Shown here: positions 15,854 through 26,216 of the stretch, piece by piece | How the letters are laid out: the number at the start of each line of letters is the position of its first letter | Position numbering within the stretch: the stretch's first letter is position 1 | Assembly: GCA_018136815.1 (NCBI GenBank) | Contig: CM030935.1 | Coordinates: 6,356,935-6,420,934, forward strand | Reading direction: 5' to 3' | Length of the DNA stretch: 64,000 bases | Origin: Isochrysis galbana | Taxonomy: Eukaryota > Haptophyta > Isochrysidales > Isochrysidaceae | Made by a program: the position numbers and the translations under genes | The notes under the pieces: model-generated | Database searches by the model: none | What the model saw: the letters and a program-made list of their open reading frames with translations, nothing else | Told to the model about the DNA's origin: nothing

Positions 15854-16431
15854 AGGGCGTAGACCCCGAGCCAGACTTCTGGGCCCGCTCAGCGAGGGGC
15901 CCGTGGCACATAGCGGTCAACGAAGATTGCGCTCAACAATTCCAGGCCAAATACGGGGACCACACCACCATCCGCGTCCTAGCCCAAGATCTCCCCGTGC
16001 GCATCCGCATCGAATCCATCGACGAGAGGATCAACAAAAAGGGCACCTCCTCACGCAAGGCCCTCTACGAGGCGCTTCAAGATGTCGCAGCCCACATCGT
16101 AGTCGAGGCGGAAGGCCTCGCGCAAGCCTCGAAAATCACCTTGAGCGCGCTCGTCAAAGCGGTCGAGTCGCAAGGCCTCACCTTCCTGAAGGGAAACCGG
16201 GAGCGCATGAAACTCGAAGGTGAGTCGGGCACCTTTGTATCGAAAGTAGCCCACTCAACCCGCTGGCACCTATACGTCTCCGCGGCGCAAGGAGGTTTTC
16301 TCTGTAGAGGTAGAGTAGTAGAGAAGAGTAGTAGAGTAGAGTACACGGCTCTTTTCCTTCTTCTCTTCCGGTTGCTTCTCCCAGACCTTCGTCGCCCCCC
16401 CCCCCCCCCCCCCCCTTCCGGCGGCAAATCG

Positions 16432-17115
16432 ATGGCGGCGGAGGCCTCTCTCGTCCATTCCCGTCTTCTGCGTTGGGAGACAGAGCTGACGGCGGAGGTG
16501 CAGTCATTATCCCATAAGCTCGAGATCGGCTCGTTTGACCGCACTTCCAATATTCACACAACCGTCTCCCGCCTCGGAGAGACATCAGAGAAACTCTCCG
16601 CCGTTCGTGAAGCGATCGCCTCGCTTCAATCCTCTCTCTCACGCGCTCACGGGATCATACGCAGCAGTACTCCGGGAACGCAGAGACCGCTTCCCGTCAT
16701 CATTGCCGTCTCACCCAACCACACATCCGGCCGCACCCACCAGATAGCCAGGACGCCAGCTACGCTCCGGAGCGGCGGCTCGCCTCTTGACATGATCTTC
16801 CAGTGTGGGGGGCCTCCGTCCACATGGGCGGACGACCTGGACGCCAAGGAGATCGGGGTGTACTACGGTCGTTTTGGTGCGCCCGTCGGCCCGGCGTTCG
16901 ATCGCGCCGCCGTAGAGGCCTCCGCCGTGCGCGAGCTGCCGCGCATAGCTAGCAAGGTTCGCGAGCGTTTGTCTGATGCCCATGATGTGCACTTGCTCTC
17001 CCTCACCACGGCGGCTCGCTCGCCGATTCTTGCCAATGCAAGCAGCGTCCACTCTCGAACCATTGTGGGTTTCGGAAAAGAAGGCGACAACGTCGCTCGC
17101 AAGCTGGTCTTCTAG
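16432..17115 (+). CDS. Unknown protein, coiled-coil N-terminus
   Basis: 227 aa from ATG 16432, sixteen bases after a run of 22 C, a leader type seen before several other start codons in this window. Residues 1-75 (RLLRWETELTAEVQSL, TVSRLGETSEKLSAVREAI) are amphipathic and look like a coiled coil. The middle has PLDMIFQCGGPPSTWADDLDAKE, and the end is VGFGKEGDNVARKLVF. No family is recognised. The same frame is open upstream through the C run into the copy B frame as far as 15859, so a longer chimeric product is formally possible. Introns may be hidden: the stretch between residues 75 and 125 looks less coding-like. Confidence 0.4.
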   Translation: MAAEASLVHSRLLRWETELTAEVQSLSHKLEIGSFDRTSNIHTTVSRLGETSEKLSAVREAIASLQSSLSRAHGIIRSSTPGTQRPLPVIIAVSPNHTSGRTHQIARTPATLRSGGSPLDMIFQCGGPPSTWADDLDAKEIGVYYGRFGAPVGPAFDRAAVEASAVRELPRIASKVRERLSDAHDVHLLSLTTAARSPILANASSVHSRTIVGFGKEGDNVARKLVF

Positions 17116-18104
17116 AGGCATGGCCGTGGTCTCTTTTGGGTAGTCTTGAGAGTACTTTCTAGGAGCGTGGAAAGTCCGCATCATTCTCTAGTCGCTCCTT
17201 CTGTGCCTGAAAGACGCGTTGTTGCAGGCTGCGCCGCTGGATCTGAGCTGCGCGCCCTGCTTAGGCGACCGATTGCAAATGGATTGACAACCACGGGATC
17301 TGCGAAATGCATGGACGAGAATTTGCGGACGATGCCAAGTACCAAGCAGGTGGCGGGTGAGGAGGGGCAGCTAGAAATTAGATGTAAAAAACTTTGTAAT
17401 ATTCTTACCGCGCACGCGGCTCTGAAAAAAATTCTTGAAGGCGCACGCTAAGCTACTGTAGACATTCCCATCTCCGCTTCACTGCTGACATCGCCCTTGC
17501 CCCTACCTCTCTACCTCTCCCTCTCCTCTCTTTCATCTTTCACACCCTTCACGCTCCCCCCTCCCCCTCGTTCCTTCTTCATCGGTTTTGGGGGGGTCGG
17601 CCCATGTGCACAACCTTGGGCCTGACGTTGGGGGGAGGGGCGGGGCGGGCCTCTTGATGTGAGTTTGGCTGGTGGCAGGCGGCATGCTTCGTTGTGGGGG
17701 CCCGCCGCTTGGCTTCCCCTATCCCCTATCCCCTGTGGGTTTGTGGTTTGTGTGTGCTGTTGTCTTGTTGGGAGGCGCTTCTTTTTGTGCGCGTCGCGCC
17801 GGGCTGCAGAGCGAAGTGCCGCTGAAAAGAGTTTGAAATAGCTCGTCTTGGTGAACATCACTGAAGGTGAGAGCGAATACTATCTTGATAATATCTTAGA
17901 ACCACATGCATGATGCATGGGTCAAGACCAAGACTATCGTCGGTGCTTGATTTAGTTTGCGAAGCCGTCAGCAGCACTTGCACTTGCACTTGCCTTTGCA
18001 TATTCATGTTGCGCATGGCGCTCATGGCAATGAGGGTGTGTGTGTACTGCAAAAAAATCGCCGCATTGCGGCTTGCGGACGTTAGTACTCGTGGCCACGA
18101 ACGA

Positions 18105-18262
18105 AAAAAAAAATCTTCTTAAAATTCCCCGCTACTTGTGCGACGTGAGGCAGAGTGCTAATGAACCTCCCTACTACCCAAACCTAACCCCTGTCAACCC
18201 CCTTCCCCCTCCCCAGTTCCCTCTTTAGCGGAGAAGCTGGTTCCGGGGAGGCCGTGCACGCT
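18105..18262 (+). repeat. Dispersed repeat, copy 1 (partner at 43957-44142)
   Basis: Shares an ordered series of blocks with 43957-44142: AAAAAATCTTCT, then CGTGAGGCAG, CCTCCCTACTA, CCCCAGTTCCCTC and GGGGAG.CCGTGC. The two copies differ by indels, so this is an old repeat. The gypsy LTR at 44143 sits at the end of the other copy. Confidence 0.65.
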
Positions 18263-18295
18263 GCTTCGGCCAGGAGTGGTGGGGAGCAACTAAGA

Positions 18296-18426
18296 CCAAA
18301 AGCGTTCGCAATTATCCCCATCCCTGCTAACACCTTTTGTTGTCACCTGAAGGTTACTTGACTCAACTTGACACTTCACATGTTGAAACACACACGTGGT
18401 CTGACTCCATTCACTCGATTTGGGGC
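18296..18426 (+). repeat. Dispersed repeat, copy 1 (partner at 26641-26775)
   Basis: About 130 bp sharing ATTATCCCCATCCCTGCTA and GGTTACTTGACTCAACTTGA, followed by the ACACTTCACATGTTGAAACA block with the second copy. No frame or terminal structure is evident; possibly part of an unrecognised transposon end. Confidence 0.75.
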
Positions 18427-19633
18427 AAGGTCGATATCTCGTTGAAATCACGATCCACGTCTCACAAACGCTCATTATATTTTTGACAGCATCGGATTGA
18501 CCAACCTCAGTGTGACGTTAGCTAGTGTATTGATGCGGTGGGACGTTAGCTAGTGGTGATTGAACGCTTCTCGCCTCAACGAAAGGGATGGGGATAACTG
18601 AACGCTTCTGGTCGTCAACGTGACCTTCTAGCGTGGGGGTCTCGCATCTTTTGTTCATTCTTACGCGAGACTGACAACACCCTATCCACCAATCGCCGTG
18701 CTTGAGTGCATGCTTGAGCGATTTGGATTTGGGTCAGGTGCTGAATGGCGTTTGTGAGGTTGTTTATCGTCTTGAAGATGTCATCTAGGGCCAGACACTC
18801 TCCTGGTTCCTAGGTGCACGGAGGATCCAATGGCTCGTCTACAGGCAGTCTACTGTCTACACGGTCGGTGCCAAGCGAGAGCGCGGCGGTGGCGGCGCGC
18901 TCCAGCTTGCAACGAAGCTACAAACTTAGTGCTAACAGGTGGCGTGACGACGCAACATAGACTAGGCAAAGGGAGAACGACTCGTCGCGAGTCGTCTACT
19001 ACTAACGACCATCCTCCAATACCAAGGATAAGCTCAACCAAGCACCAAGCAACACCAAGTGTAAGCGGTGCACCAAAAAATGCAATCTCAAGCTCGCAAG
19101 GGAAGGTAGCCGGAAAAAGCAAGCCGCGAGTATGCCGACACGATGATCAGACGTACGAACGGATGCTCCACACGTGCACTGCCAAGTATCCAGCATTAGA
19201 TGGCACGCGGAAGAGACTTTCGAAGACGGGGCATGTCAGCCTCGGCGATCTCACAACCATCCAACACTCTCAACAATCAGCGCGGGGGAGAGGCGGGGGA
19301 ATTCGCCCAAGACTTGGACGTGAGGGGAGCGAATGCCTCCTCTCCAACTAAAGAATATTCATGATATCGGCCGTCATCCTGCGGCACTTGCGCGCTCAAA
19401 ACCATGGTATCTCTCCTGGGTGGTGCTCTCCATCGCGGTGTACACCATCCTGCCCTTCAAATCGGCATTTTGCGGAAGACATGTTGGTCGCTCCCGGCCG
19501 CTGCACCGGGCGCTATCGAGCTAGTCCCAATTCATCATAAGTCGCAACGTGAGCAGCCGTGGGCGGACTTTTGCCTAGCCGTGGTTATCAAGCATGCCTC
19601 ATGGCCGTTGGTAAATGCCTTGCGCCGAACCCG

Positions 19634-22249
19634 CTATGCATGCACAGCGTCGTCGCGCGCAGCCTCGGTTGCGTCCATCGCCTTACGTACACGTCGCCAA
19701 TGAGAGAGCGTCTCCTCGGTGTAGCCGTTCGGTGTCTCACGGCCCTTGAAAATAAGGTCAAGTGCCGCTTGCCACTCGGGGCCGTCGAAGTTCGGGGCAA
19801 GCTGTTTGTAACCTTGCCCACCCAAGTTTTGCTTGTCGACAATCGCAGCCATCCTCTTAAGCGTGTCGAGGACCTGAGAGTGGTGCACGCATAGCGGTGA
19901 ATACGAGTGAAGAGAATTAGAAATCGAGAAGAGCGAGGCGGGCCGAGACTGGCGGCTGATTCCCTACCTGCCCTTCCGTGACGATGCCGTGGTGAAGCCA
20001 GTTAGCAATGTGCTGGCTGGAGATTCGGAGGGTGGCGCGGTCCTCCATCAGCTGCACATTGTTGAGGTCGGGCACCTTGGAGCAGCCGACGCCTTGCCCC
20101 ACCCAGCGTACGACGTACCCTAGTAGGCCTTGTGCGTTGTTCTCGAGCTCCCACTGCACCTTCTCTGCGCTCAGAGACGACGGGTCGGCCAGCAGCGGTA
20201 ACGTCATAATCGCCTGAGCCTGCGTGCTGCGTCGCGCCTCAATTTCCGCGGCGCTCTTTTTCATGGTGGCTTGGACTTGCTGGACTGAGGTCTGGTGGTA
20301 GTGGATTGCGTGCAATGTGGCTGCGGTGGGGCTCGGCACCCAGGCGGTCGAAGCCCCAGCAGTCAACTGGGCACCTTTCTCGCGCACCATCTTGGCCATA
20401 TCATCAGGTGCAGCCCACATCCCCTTGCCAATCTGTCCTCGGCCAATGAGCCCCGTCGCCACGCCGCAGTCCACGTTGTTTTCTTCGTATGCATTGTACC
20501 AAGGCGCAGCCTTGAAGTCGGCCTTTGCGAGTACTGGGCCCGCTTGCATCGAGGTGTGGATCTCATCAGCAGTGCGATCGAGGAAGCCGGTGTTGATGAA
20601 GAAGAGGCGCTCCTTGGTTGCCGCCATCATCTGACGCAGGTTGAGCGTCGTGCGACGCTCTTCATCCATCACCTATGTCGGGGCGTGTAACCATCCATGA
20701 GCGCGAGCCCCTATACATAAGTGCAACTCTCTTGCAGCCAACCGCAACGCCCTCCACTTGCGACTGTAGAAAATGCGCAAGGAGACGGGGCCTGAGGTAT
20801 CGCGCACCCCAATCTTCAGAGTATTGTGAGTCAAACCAAGTGCCTTCTCGACGCGGCCAAACAGCTCGACGGCGAAGGCGCCCTCCTCAGGACCGTGCAT
20901 CTTGGGCTTGACGATATAAATAGAGCCCGTCTTCGAGTTTGCCACACGAGAGTTGCCCTTGAGGTCGTGTATGGCAGCGGCTGCGGTAACCATAGCGTCG
21001 ATTATGCCCTCGGGAACCAGCTCATCCTTGCCTAGCGTCACCATGTCGGTGTACATGTGGAGGCCAACATTTCGCGCCAACAGCACGGCTCGTCCGGGCA
21101 AGATCATGATGCCGCCGCCGCGAGCATTTGTCCAGCTTCGGTCCACGTTGAGCTGGCGCATGATCTGCCGCCCGTCTGGAAGCACAAAGGAGGCAAACCG
21201 CCGAGCGTGAGTGCACGGGTTATGTGGGGGGGGAAATCGAGTACACGGCACGGCTCTCAGCGGGCTGCAAGCAAAATGTATGGTGGGTGCCGCACACCTT
21301 TCATCATCGGCACAGCCAAGTCGCCCTTCATAAGGCCGAGCCAGTTGCCATAGGCCACAATTTTGTCCTCGGCGTCGACCGTGCACGCCGAATCCTCCAT
21401 ATCACAGATCGCGGTCATGGCTGACTCCATCTGGATGTCTTTGACGCCCGCTGCGTGTGTCGCTCCGATGCGGTGCGATCGATCGATCTGCAGCTCCATG
21501 TGCAAGCCATTGTTGACAAGGAGGATGGAGCGTGGAGATGCAATGCCGGGAAGGTATCCGGCCAGCTGCTCGGGTTTACGTAGCGTTGCCACGGTGCCAG
21601 CGCCAATCGCCGCCTCCAGGCTGGCGCTCCCGTCAGAGGCGTTGGCGATGCTCAACCGCGTCACATCGCCCCACTTGGCCAGGTCGAGCGGAAAAATTTG
21701 GTCAAGTAGAGAGTGCGCCTTGTCAAACGCTGCTGCGCCACGCTGCTCATTATACGGCCCTGAGCGGTCGCCGTCAAGCATATCAGTGCCATAGATGGCG
21801 TCAAGTAGCGAGCCCCAGCGCGCGTTGGCGGCGTTGACGATGAATCGGTCGTTGTCCACCGGGCACACCAGCTGCGGCCCCGCAACGTTTGCAATCTCCG
21901 GGTCAACATTCTGGGTGATTACCTCGAAGTGCGGCGGCTCACTCGCAAGGTAGCCCGCCGCGCGCAGCATGCCCTCGTATGCGTGCGCGTCTGCGGTACG
22001 ATTTGCCCGATGCCACGCGTCGATCTCCGCTTGAAGCAAGTCTCTCCTCTGTAGCAGAGCCCTGTTGCGAGGCGCGAGCTCTTCGAGAATGGCACGCATG
22101 CCGTCCCAGAAGGTGCCTGGCCCCACTCCGGTGCCGGGGAGCACGTTCTGCTCGACGAAGGCCTTCAGCTTCGCGTCGACGCGCATCTGGCCCGAGGCGG
22201 CGAGGTGGTGCGCGAGGCGCTGCGGCGTGCTGCGGAGAGGGCGGAGCAT
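19634..22249 (-). CDS. glcB: Malate synthase G
   Basis: Condenses glyoxylate and acetyl-CoA to malate (glyoxylate cycle). Four exons, 22249-21298, 21175-20808, 20672-19968 and 19873-19634; 2265 nt, 754 aa, slightly longer than the usual 720-730 aa of isoform G. Isoform-G landmarks in order: [13 protein letters not shown] (284-296), [30 protein letters not shown] (catalytic Arg region), [76 protein letters not shown] (region of the catalytic Asp) and [11 protein letters not shown] near the end. No SKL-type peroxisomal signal: the protein ends AVHA. The N-terminus ([19 protein letters not shown]) is basic and could be a mitochondrial presequence (inference). A 13-bp C run on the sense strand precedes the ATG. 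It is divergent from the ART-LamG gene. Confidence 0.95.
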
Positions 22250-22697
22250 CGCGGAGAGGGAGAGAGAGAGAGAGAGGGAGAGAGAGAGAGGGGGGGGGGG
22301 GGAGGGGGGTACCCGGTATATGAAAAAAAGAGATGGGAATAGGGATGAAGCGCCAGGAGGGGACTGTGGTCGACAGATCTTTACGGCGTCCGGGAGGGGG
22401 GAGAGAGGGAGGTGGCGGCGGGGGGGGGAGCTGTGGCGTGGGTTGGACGGACTGCGGCACCGTGGCGTGGGCGCAGAGGAGGAGACGGGACGGGCCCGAG
22501 GAAATAGAAAGAAAGCGTGTGTCGAGGAGAAGAAAACCAGGAGTGTAGGCGGATGGGAAGCAGGCAGGCGGTCTGGGCAACGGGAGAGAGGAGAGAGAGG
22601 AGAAGAGAGGAGCGCGAGGTCTCGAGGAAAGAAAGGGCGCGGGCGGGAAAATCGACGAAACCCTGGCGGAGAAGCGCGCGCGGGGGGGAGGGGGGGG

Positions 22698-22928
22698 GAT
22701 TGCCGAAACCCCTCCGGTACTCTTTAAAAGGTGGGACCTCCACCGAGGGGGGGGCGTTAGAAGAGGTCTTGCTGGCTAGCCACAAAACATTTCGCATTTC
22801 GCTAGGGATTGCCGAAACCCCTCCGGTGTATGTAAGAGGTCTTGCTGGCTAGCATCCCTAGCCACATACACCGGACGAGCCATGCACCTTGGCCCCGGCC
22901 AGGTTTTCGCGAAATGCGAAATGTTTTG
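22698..22928. repeat. Nested direct and inverted repeats
   Basis: Within 230 bp: a 21-bp direct repeat (22698-22718, 22807-22827), a 20-bp direct repeat (22761-22780, 22834-22853), a perfect 20-bp inverted repeat (22783-22802 with 22909-22928), an 11-bp inverted repeat (22823-22833 with 22864-22874) and a 9-bp one (22801-22809 with 22854-22862). It lies in the promoter region between malate synthase and the ART-LamG gene. Either a small MITE-like element or a complex local rearrangement. Confidence 0.85.
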
Positions 22929-23284
22929 CAAAATTTGGAAATAATTTGGGCTCGCTCAACGAAAAAAAGATGTGCCCGAAATTTGGGTGGGAAACCAACG
23001 AAATTTGAAATTTGGGCTACGCTCCCGCGAAAAGGCGAGGCGAGGCGCGCGCGGGGGGGGGGGGCGGGGGGGGGGGGGGCGAGGGGCGAGAGGCGAGGGG
23101 CGAGGGGGGGCAGAGACGAGAGGAGGAGAGGAGAGGGTGGGAGGGGCGAGGGAGGTGGGGGAGGGGCGAGGGGCGGGGAGGGACGAGGTGCAGGGTGCAG
23201 GGGCGATGTCTAGCGTTGACGACTTTTCCGATGCCGTGCTCGCATGGTGGCATGCGCACATGCGCACAACAAATCGTTTCCGGC

Positions 23285-26216
23285 ATGGGCGTATCCGCCG
23301 CTCGTGTGGTTCGCGGCGGGATCGAGTTTGGCTTCTGCTCCACCACAGTGGACCGACGGCAGGCGATAGAGTATGCAAAGATGAGCGCGCCCACGCTCTT
23401 CACGATGTCGACGGGGCTGATTGATCGCGGCGCAGACCTTTCGTGGCTCAGCCAATATCCCCACGAGCGGGAGGTGTTGCTGCCTCCTCTCACCGGAATG
23501 CAAGTCATGTCCATTAACGTTCAAGACGGCACTCTCGTGGTTGATTGCCGGCTGTCATTGAATTTGAACAACCTTACGATCGAGCAGGTTGTTGCGAAGA
23601 TGCAGAGAGCTAACATCGACTTGGTGGCCAACCTCCAAAACGAGCTCCGCTTCTCCGGTGCACCCCACCTAGCTCTTCTGCCGTTGGATGCGATCGAACG
23701 TGTGGCCAAAGCAAGTCCAGCAGAGTGGTTCAACCAGGCCGCCAATTTTGAAACGGCTACCACCCGCGCGCTTGCCGCTCAGCGTGCATGCCTAGGTCTC
23801 GTCGCGTCCTTGCCGATGCCGCCAGGCGGTGCCGTTGACAAATTGTGCGAGCTCTGCCTCAAGGGCAACGACATGTTCTCGCTGGTCCGGTTGATGGAGC
23901 AGACGACGCCATTCCAGCATCCAACCGTGGCCGATCATCGGCGGAGCTCCGTCGAAGAGACGAGAGAGCTCGCTGAGGCTGCCGAGCACATCCGAAGCGG
24001 CGATGATGTGCTGACCCGAGCGGTCAGTGCGCTTGGCGGGAAGCAGCTATGGCTAGACGCAACAGACCAAGATAGGCTGCTAATCGACGAGACGGGCACA
24101 AAGATGATGTCCTGGGCATCGCGACCCACATATTCCATGAAAAGCAGATCGACTTGGCACAGGATATGGTCCTACAGACCGCAAGATGGTGGCATCGCCC
24201 GCGGAGAGCTGTTGATGGAGAAGAAGGAGATCCGGCGGCTTGCATCAATGTCGTCTTCAGTAAAAGTTGTCGATGCATATGATCCTCAGCGCTATGCCCG
24301 ACTTAGACCTGGAGTGTATTGGCCGCTTGATCAGCTCAAGAACGGACACACACCGGACCAGATTCTCAGTGGGCAAGATGTTAGTCAGGCGGCGTGGGAG
24401 GGTCCGTTGGCAGATGCACTCTCTTGTCGCGAGTGTCGGGACCCCACGCATGACGAGGATGGACTGAGCTACCAAGTGGGCCGTATGCCTTCTGTCGGCG
24501 AGCTCAATGCCATGGCCCTTGAGATGTATGTTGGCATGACCGATCGATTTGTCAAGCCGAAGGCTCCTTCGGACCGTCCGCACGTGGTCAGCACGGCTTC
24601 GGGGGAGACACAGGCGGTGCGCTTCAGCAAACAGATGTGTGGTGTCATAACCCCACCGCTTTCGTGTGTTAAGACCATTTGCTGCGTGGCAAAATGGGAC
24701 GATCCTCTTGACTTTGGCCAGTCGTTCATCATCACGGGGAAGTACCTTGACGGCGATAAGGGCTCCCGCGCGTTCATCGCACATGAATCGTCGCACGAGA
24801 TCTACAAGCGTTCCCAGTGCCGCATTGATGGCCGCGCTGCGACGTGCTCCACGAGTCTTTGCTGGAGCGACGTTTCCTCACACGTAGTGGTCCTGCGCCT
24901 CGACGAAGCGCTGACCGTGGGTCATTTCCTCAAGGACATCGGGGGGGGTAGCCAGAAGGATGGCGTCGAGTTTCGGGGCGAGGTGAGCGAGCTCTTGATT
25001 TTCGACCGAGCGCTCCCCGAGGCCGAGTGTTCTCTGGTGGAACTTTACTTGAGCCGGAAGTGGCGTCTGCCCAAGCGATCCAACGAGGTGGTTCCCATGG
25101 ACGGGCTTCAGCTGTGGCTCGACGCCGACGACGAGGCGAGTCTGACGGTGGAAGATGGGCGAGTGCAGAAATGGATGTCAAAGGAGGGTACCCGCCCGAG
25201 GACCGCACCCAGCGAGTAGACATCTTTTGCTGCTCCACCAAGAAGAACTCCACCTGCATGAGCTCGGTGGTGGCGTACATGGTGCCCGCGCCCGTGTGCT
25301 TGACCGTGCACTTGCCCAGGTTCTTGTGCCACATCTCTGCGCCGACGCTCACCTCCGCCGCCTTGGTCAGGTCGATGCCATCGATGCCCGTGTCGTTGTC
25401 GTAGCTGCCGTCGCTGTCGTCGGACTCAACGATGCTCGTGGAGCGGCGCGAGGGCGCGGTCCCAGCCCTGTCGGTCTCGGTCTCCATCTCCATGGCCTTG
25501 TCGCCGCCGTTGTCGCTCGCCTCCTCGTTCTCCTCGTTCTCCTCATCCTCAACTAAGCGCGCGCACCGCTGCTCAGCGCTGACGCCTTCCTCATCGCCGT
25601 CCGCGAGCGACGCGACGCGGCTTCGCGTACAATGGCGCTTACCTGTGAGGGGCAAAGGCAGGGGTTGAGATGCGGGCCCACGGGCTCGCGCACGGGCGCA
25701 GCAGACCAGCAGGCGGAAGGGGCAGGCATGGCTCACCTCCTCGGCCCGCCATGCGCGTGCGGCCGCCGCGGGCTTTCATTCTCCTGACATCAAGAGCACA
25801 AGAGCACCCCAGTTTATCTTAATAAAACGTCTTGTTTATGTGAGTAAGAAAAATTTTCTGTGAAAAGGCAGGGGAACGTGACCATATTGTATTCTACTGT
25901 AGGGGGGGGCATTTTACTCCTAGATAGGGGGTTATACGATTAGAAAGGGGGGTCGCCCGCCCCCAAACTTGTGGCTCACTTGTAGAGAGGGCCCAAACTT
26001 GTGACAAGTTGGAGCAGCCGCCCAAACTTGCAGAAAAATTTGCAAAAGGATTGACCTGGGCCTAACCGCATTTGCCATCAGTTTAGAGGGCATATATGCG
26101 AACTGTTGGTGTACGATCGCGATCTCACACCCGAAGAGAAGCAGCAAGTGGAGATATATTTGGCCAACAAATGGAAAGTTCCACACAAGCTGCTTCCTCA
26201 CGAAGGCAATGCATGA
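23285..26216 (+). CDS. ADP-ribosyltransferase-like plus LamG-like domain protein (partial model)
   Basis: The main exon, 23285 to about 25190, encodes about 635 aa. Residues 1-75 match the second half of a eukaryotic mono-ADP-ribosyltransferase fold: RGGIEFGFCSTT (STT element), TMSTGLIDRGADLSWLSQY and PHEREVLLPP (E-x-E pair). The first half, with the NAD-binding Arg (YRG), is not upstream in frame; it would need an undetected exon or is lost. Residues about 255-590 hold a LamG/jellyroll domain (KQLWLDATDQDRL, later EVSELLIFDRALPEAE and ELYLSRKW). A second LamG starts (LQLWLDADDEASL) and stops at a probable donor near 25190. A terminal exon at 26082-26216, after a CTAAC branch-point-like motif and CAG, supplies a LamG end (CELLVYDRDLTPEEKQQ, YLANKWKV) and a stop. 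The centre of the second LamG is not visible between them. Role unknown. Confidence 0.6.
25209..25642 (-). other. Antisense exon-like ORF inside the ART-LamG gene
   Basis: Minus strand, open with natural-looking composition, bounded by an AG acceptor before 25642 and a GTGCGG donor after 25209. It encodes an acidic stretch (EDEENEENEEASDN), a serine/aspartate segment, then AEMWHKNLGKCTVKHTG and MQVEFFLVEQQKMSTRW, which resembles a small Tudor/KOW-like barrel. Possible explanations: an exon of an overlapping antisense gene, or a duplicated gene fragment inserted in the intron that splits the second LamG domain. No partner exons were found. Confidence 0.35.

Larger units (their letters stand above)
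13901..16230 (+). mobile_element. Hairpin-headed element, copy B, ORF1-like frame interrupted by a TRIM
   Basis: Begins with the hairpin AACTAAGTTTATACTTAG (13901-13918); the ATG follows at 13924. The frame (MERAAATPLPFG...) is proline- and histidine-rich for about 150 codons, then acidic (DQDSDNENDITDSD), then enters ELSFHQTGDIVLQD and VELLLELEG, codon 225 ending at 14598. There it is broken by the element at 14599-15853; it resumes in the same frame at 15859 (VDPEPDFWARSARGPW, later KALYEALQDVAAHIVVEAEG). Without the insertion the frame would be continuous, as copy A shows. The later part is helical and charged; the family is unknown to me. The 3' limit is not defined: the frame stays open through 17115. 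Confidence 0.65.
17116..19633. other. Intergenic with dispersed repeats
   Basis: No supportable gene. It contains two dispersed repeats, listed separately (18105-18262, 18296-18426). A frame at 18830-19351 is open but shows no conserved features and no exon signals. Confidence 0.5.

Noticed and set aside
18830-19351. 173-codon frame in the malate synthase 3' flank
   Set aside because: Ser/Thr/Arg-rich with no recognisable pattern; nothing to separate it from chance in this GC-rich background.
22065-22727. Arg/Gly-rich frame of 220 codons antisense to malate synthase
   Set aside because: It is the complement of a well-supported exon plus purine-rich leader; composition is that of the repeat, not of a protein.
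24930-25736. Full 268-codon minus-strand frame as an intact gene
   Set aside because: Only the part between the acceptor at 25642 and the donor at 25209 looks coding; below 25209 it is the complement of the ART-LamG exon.
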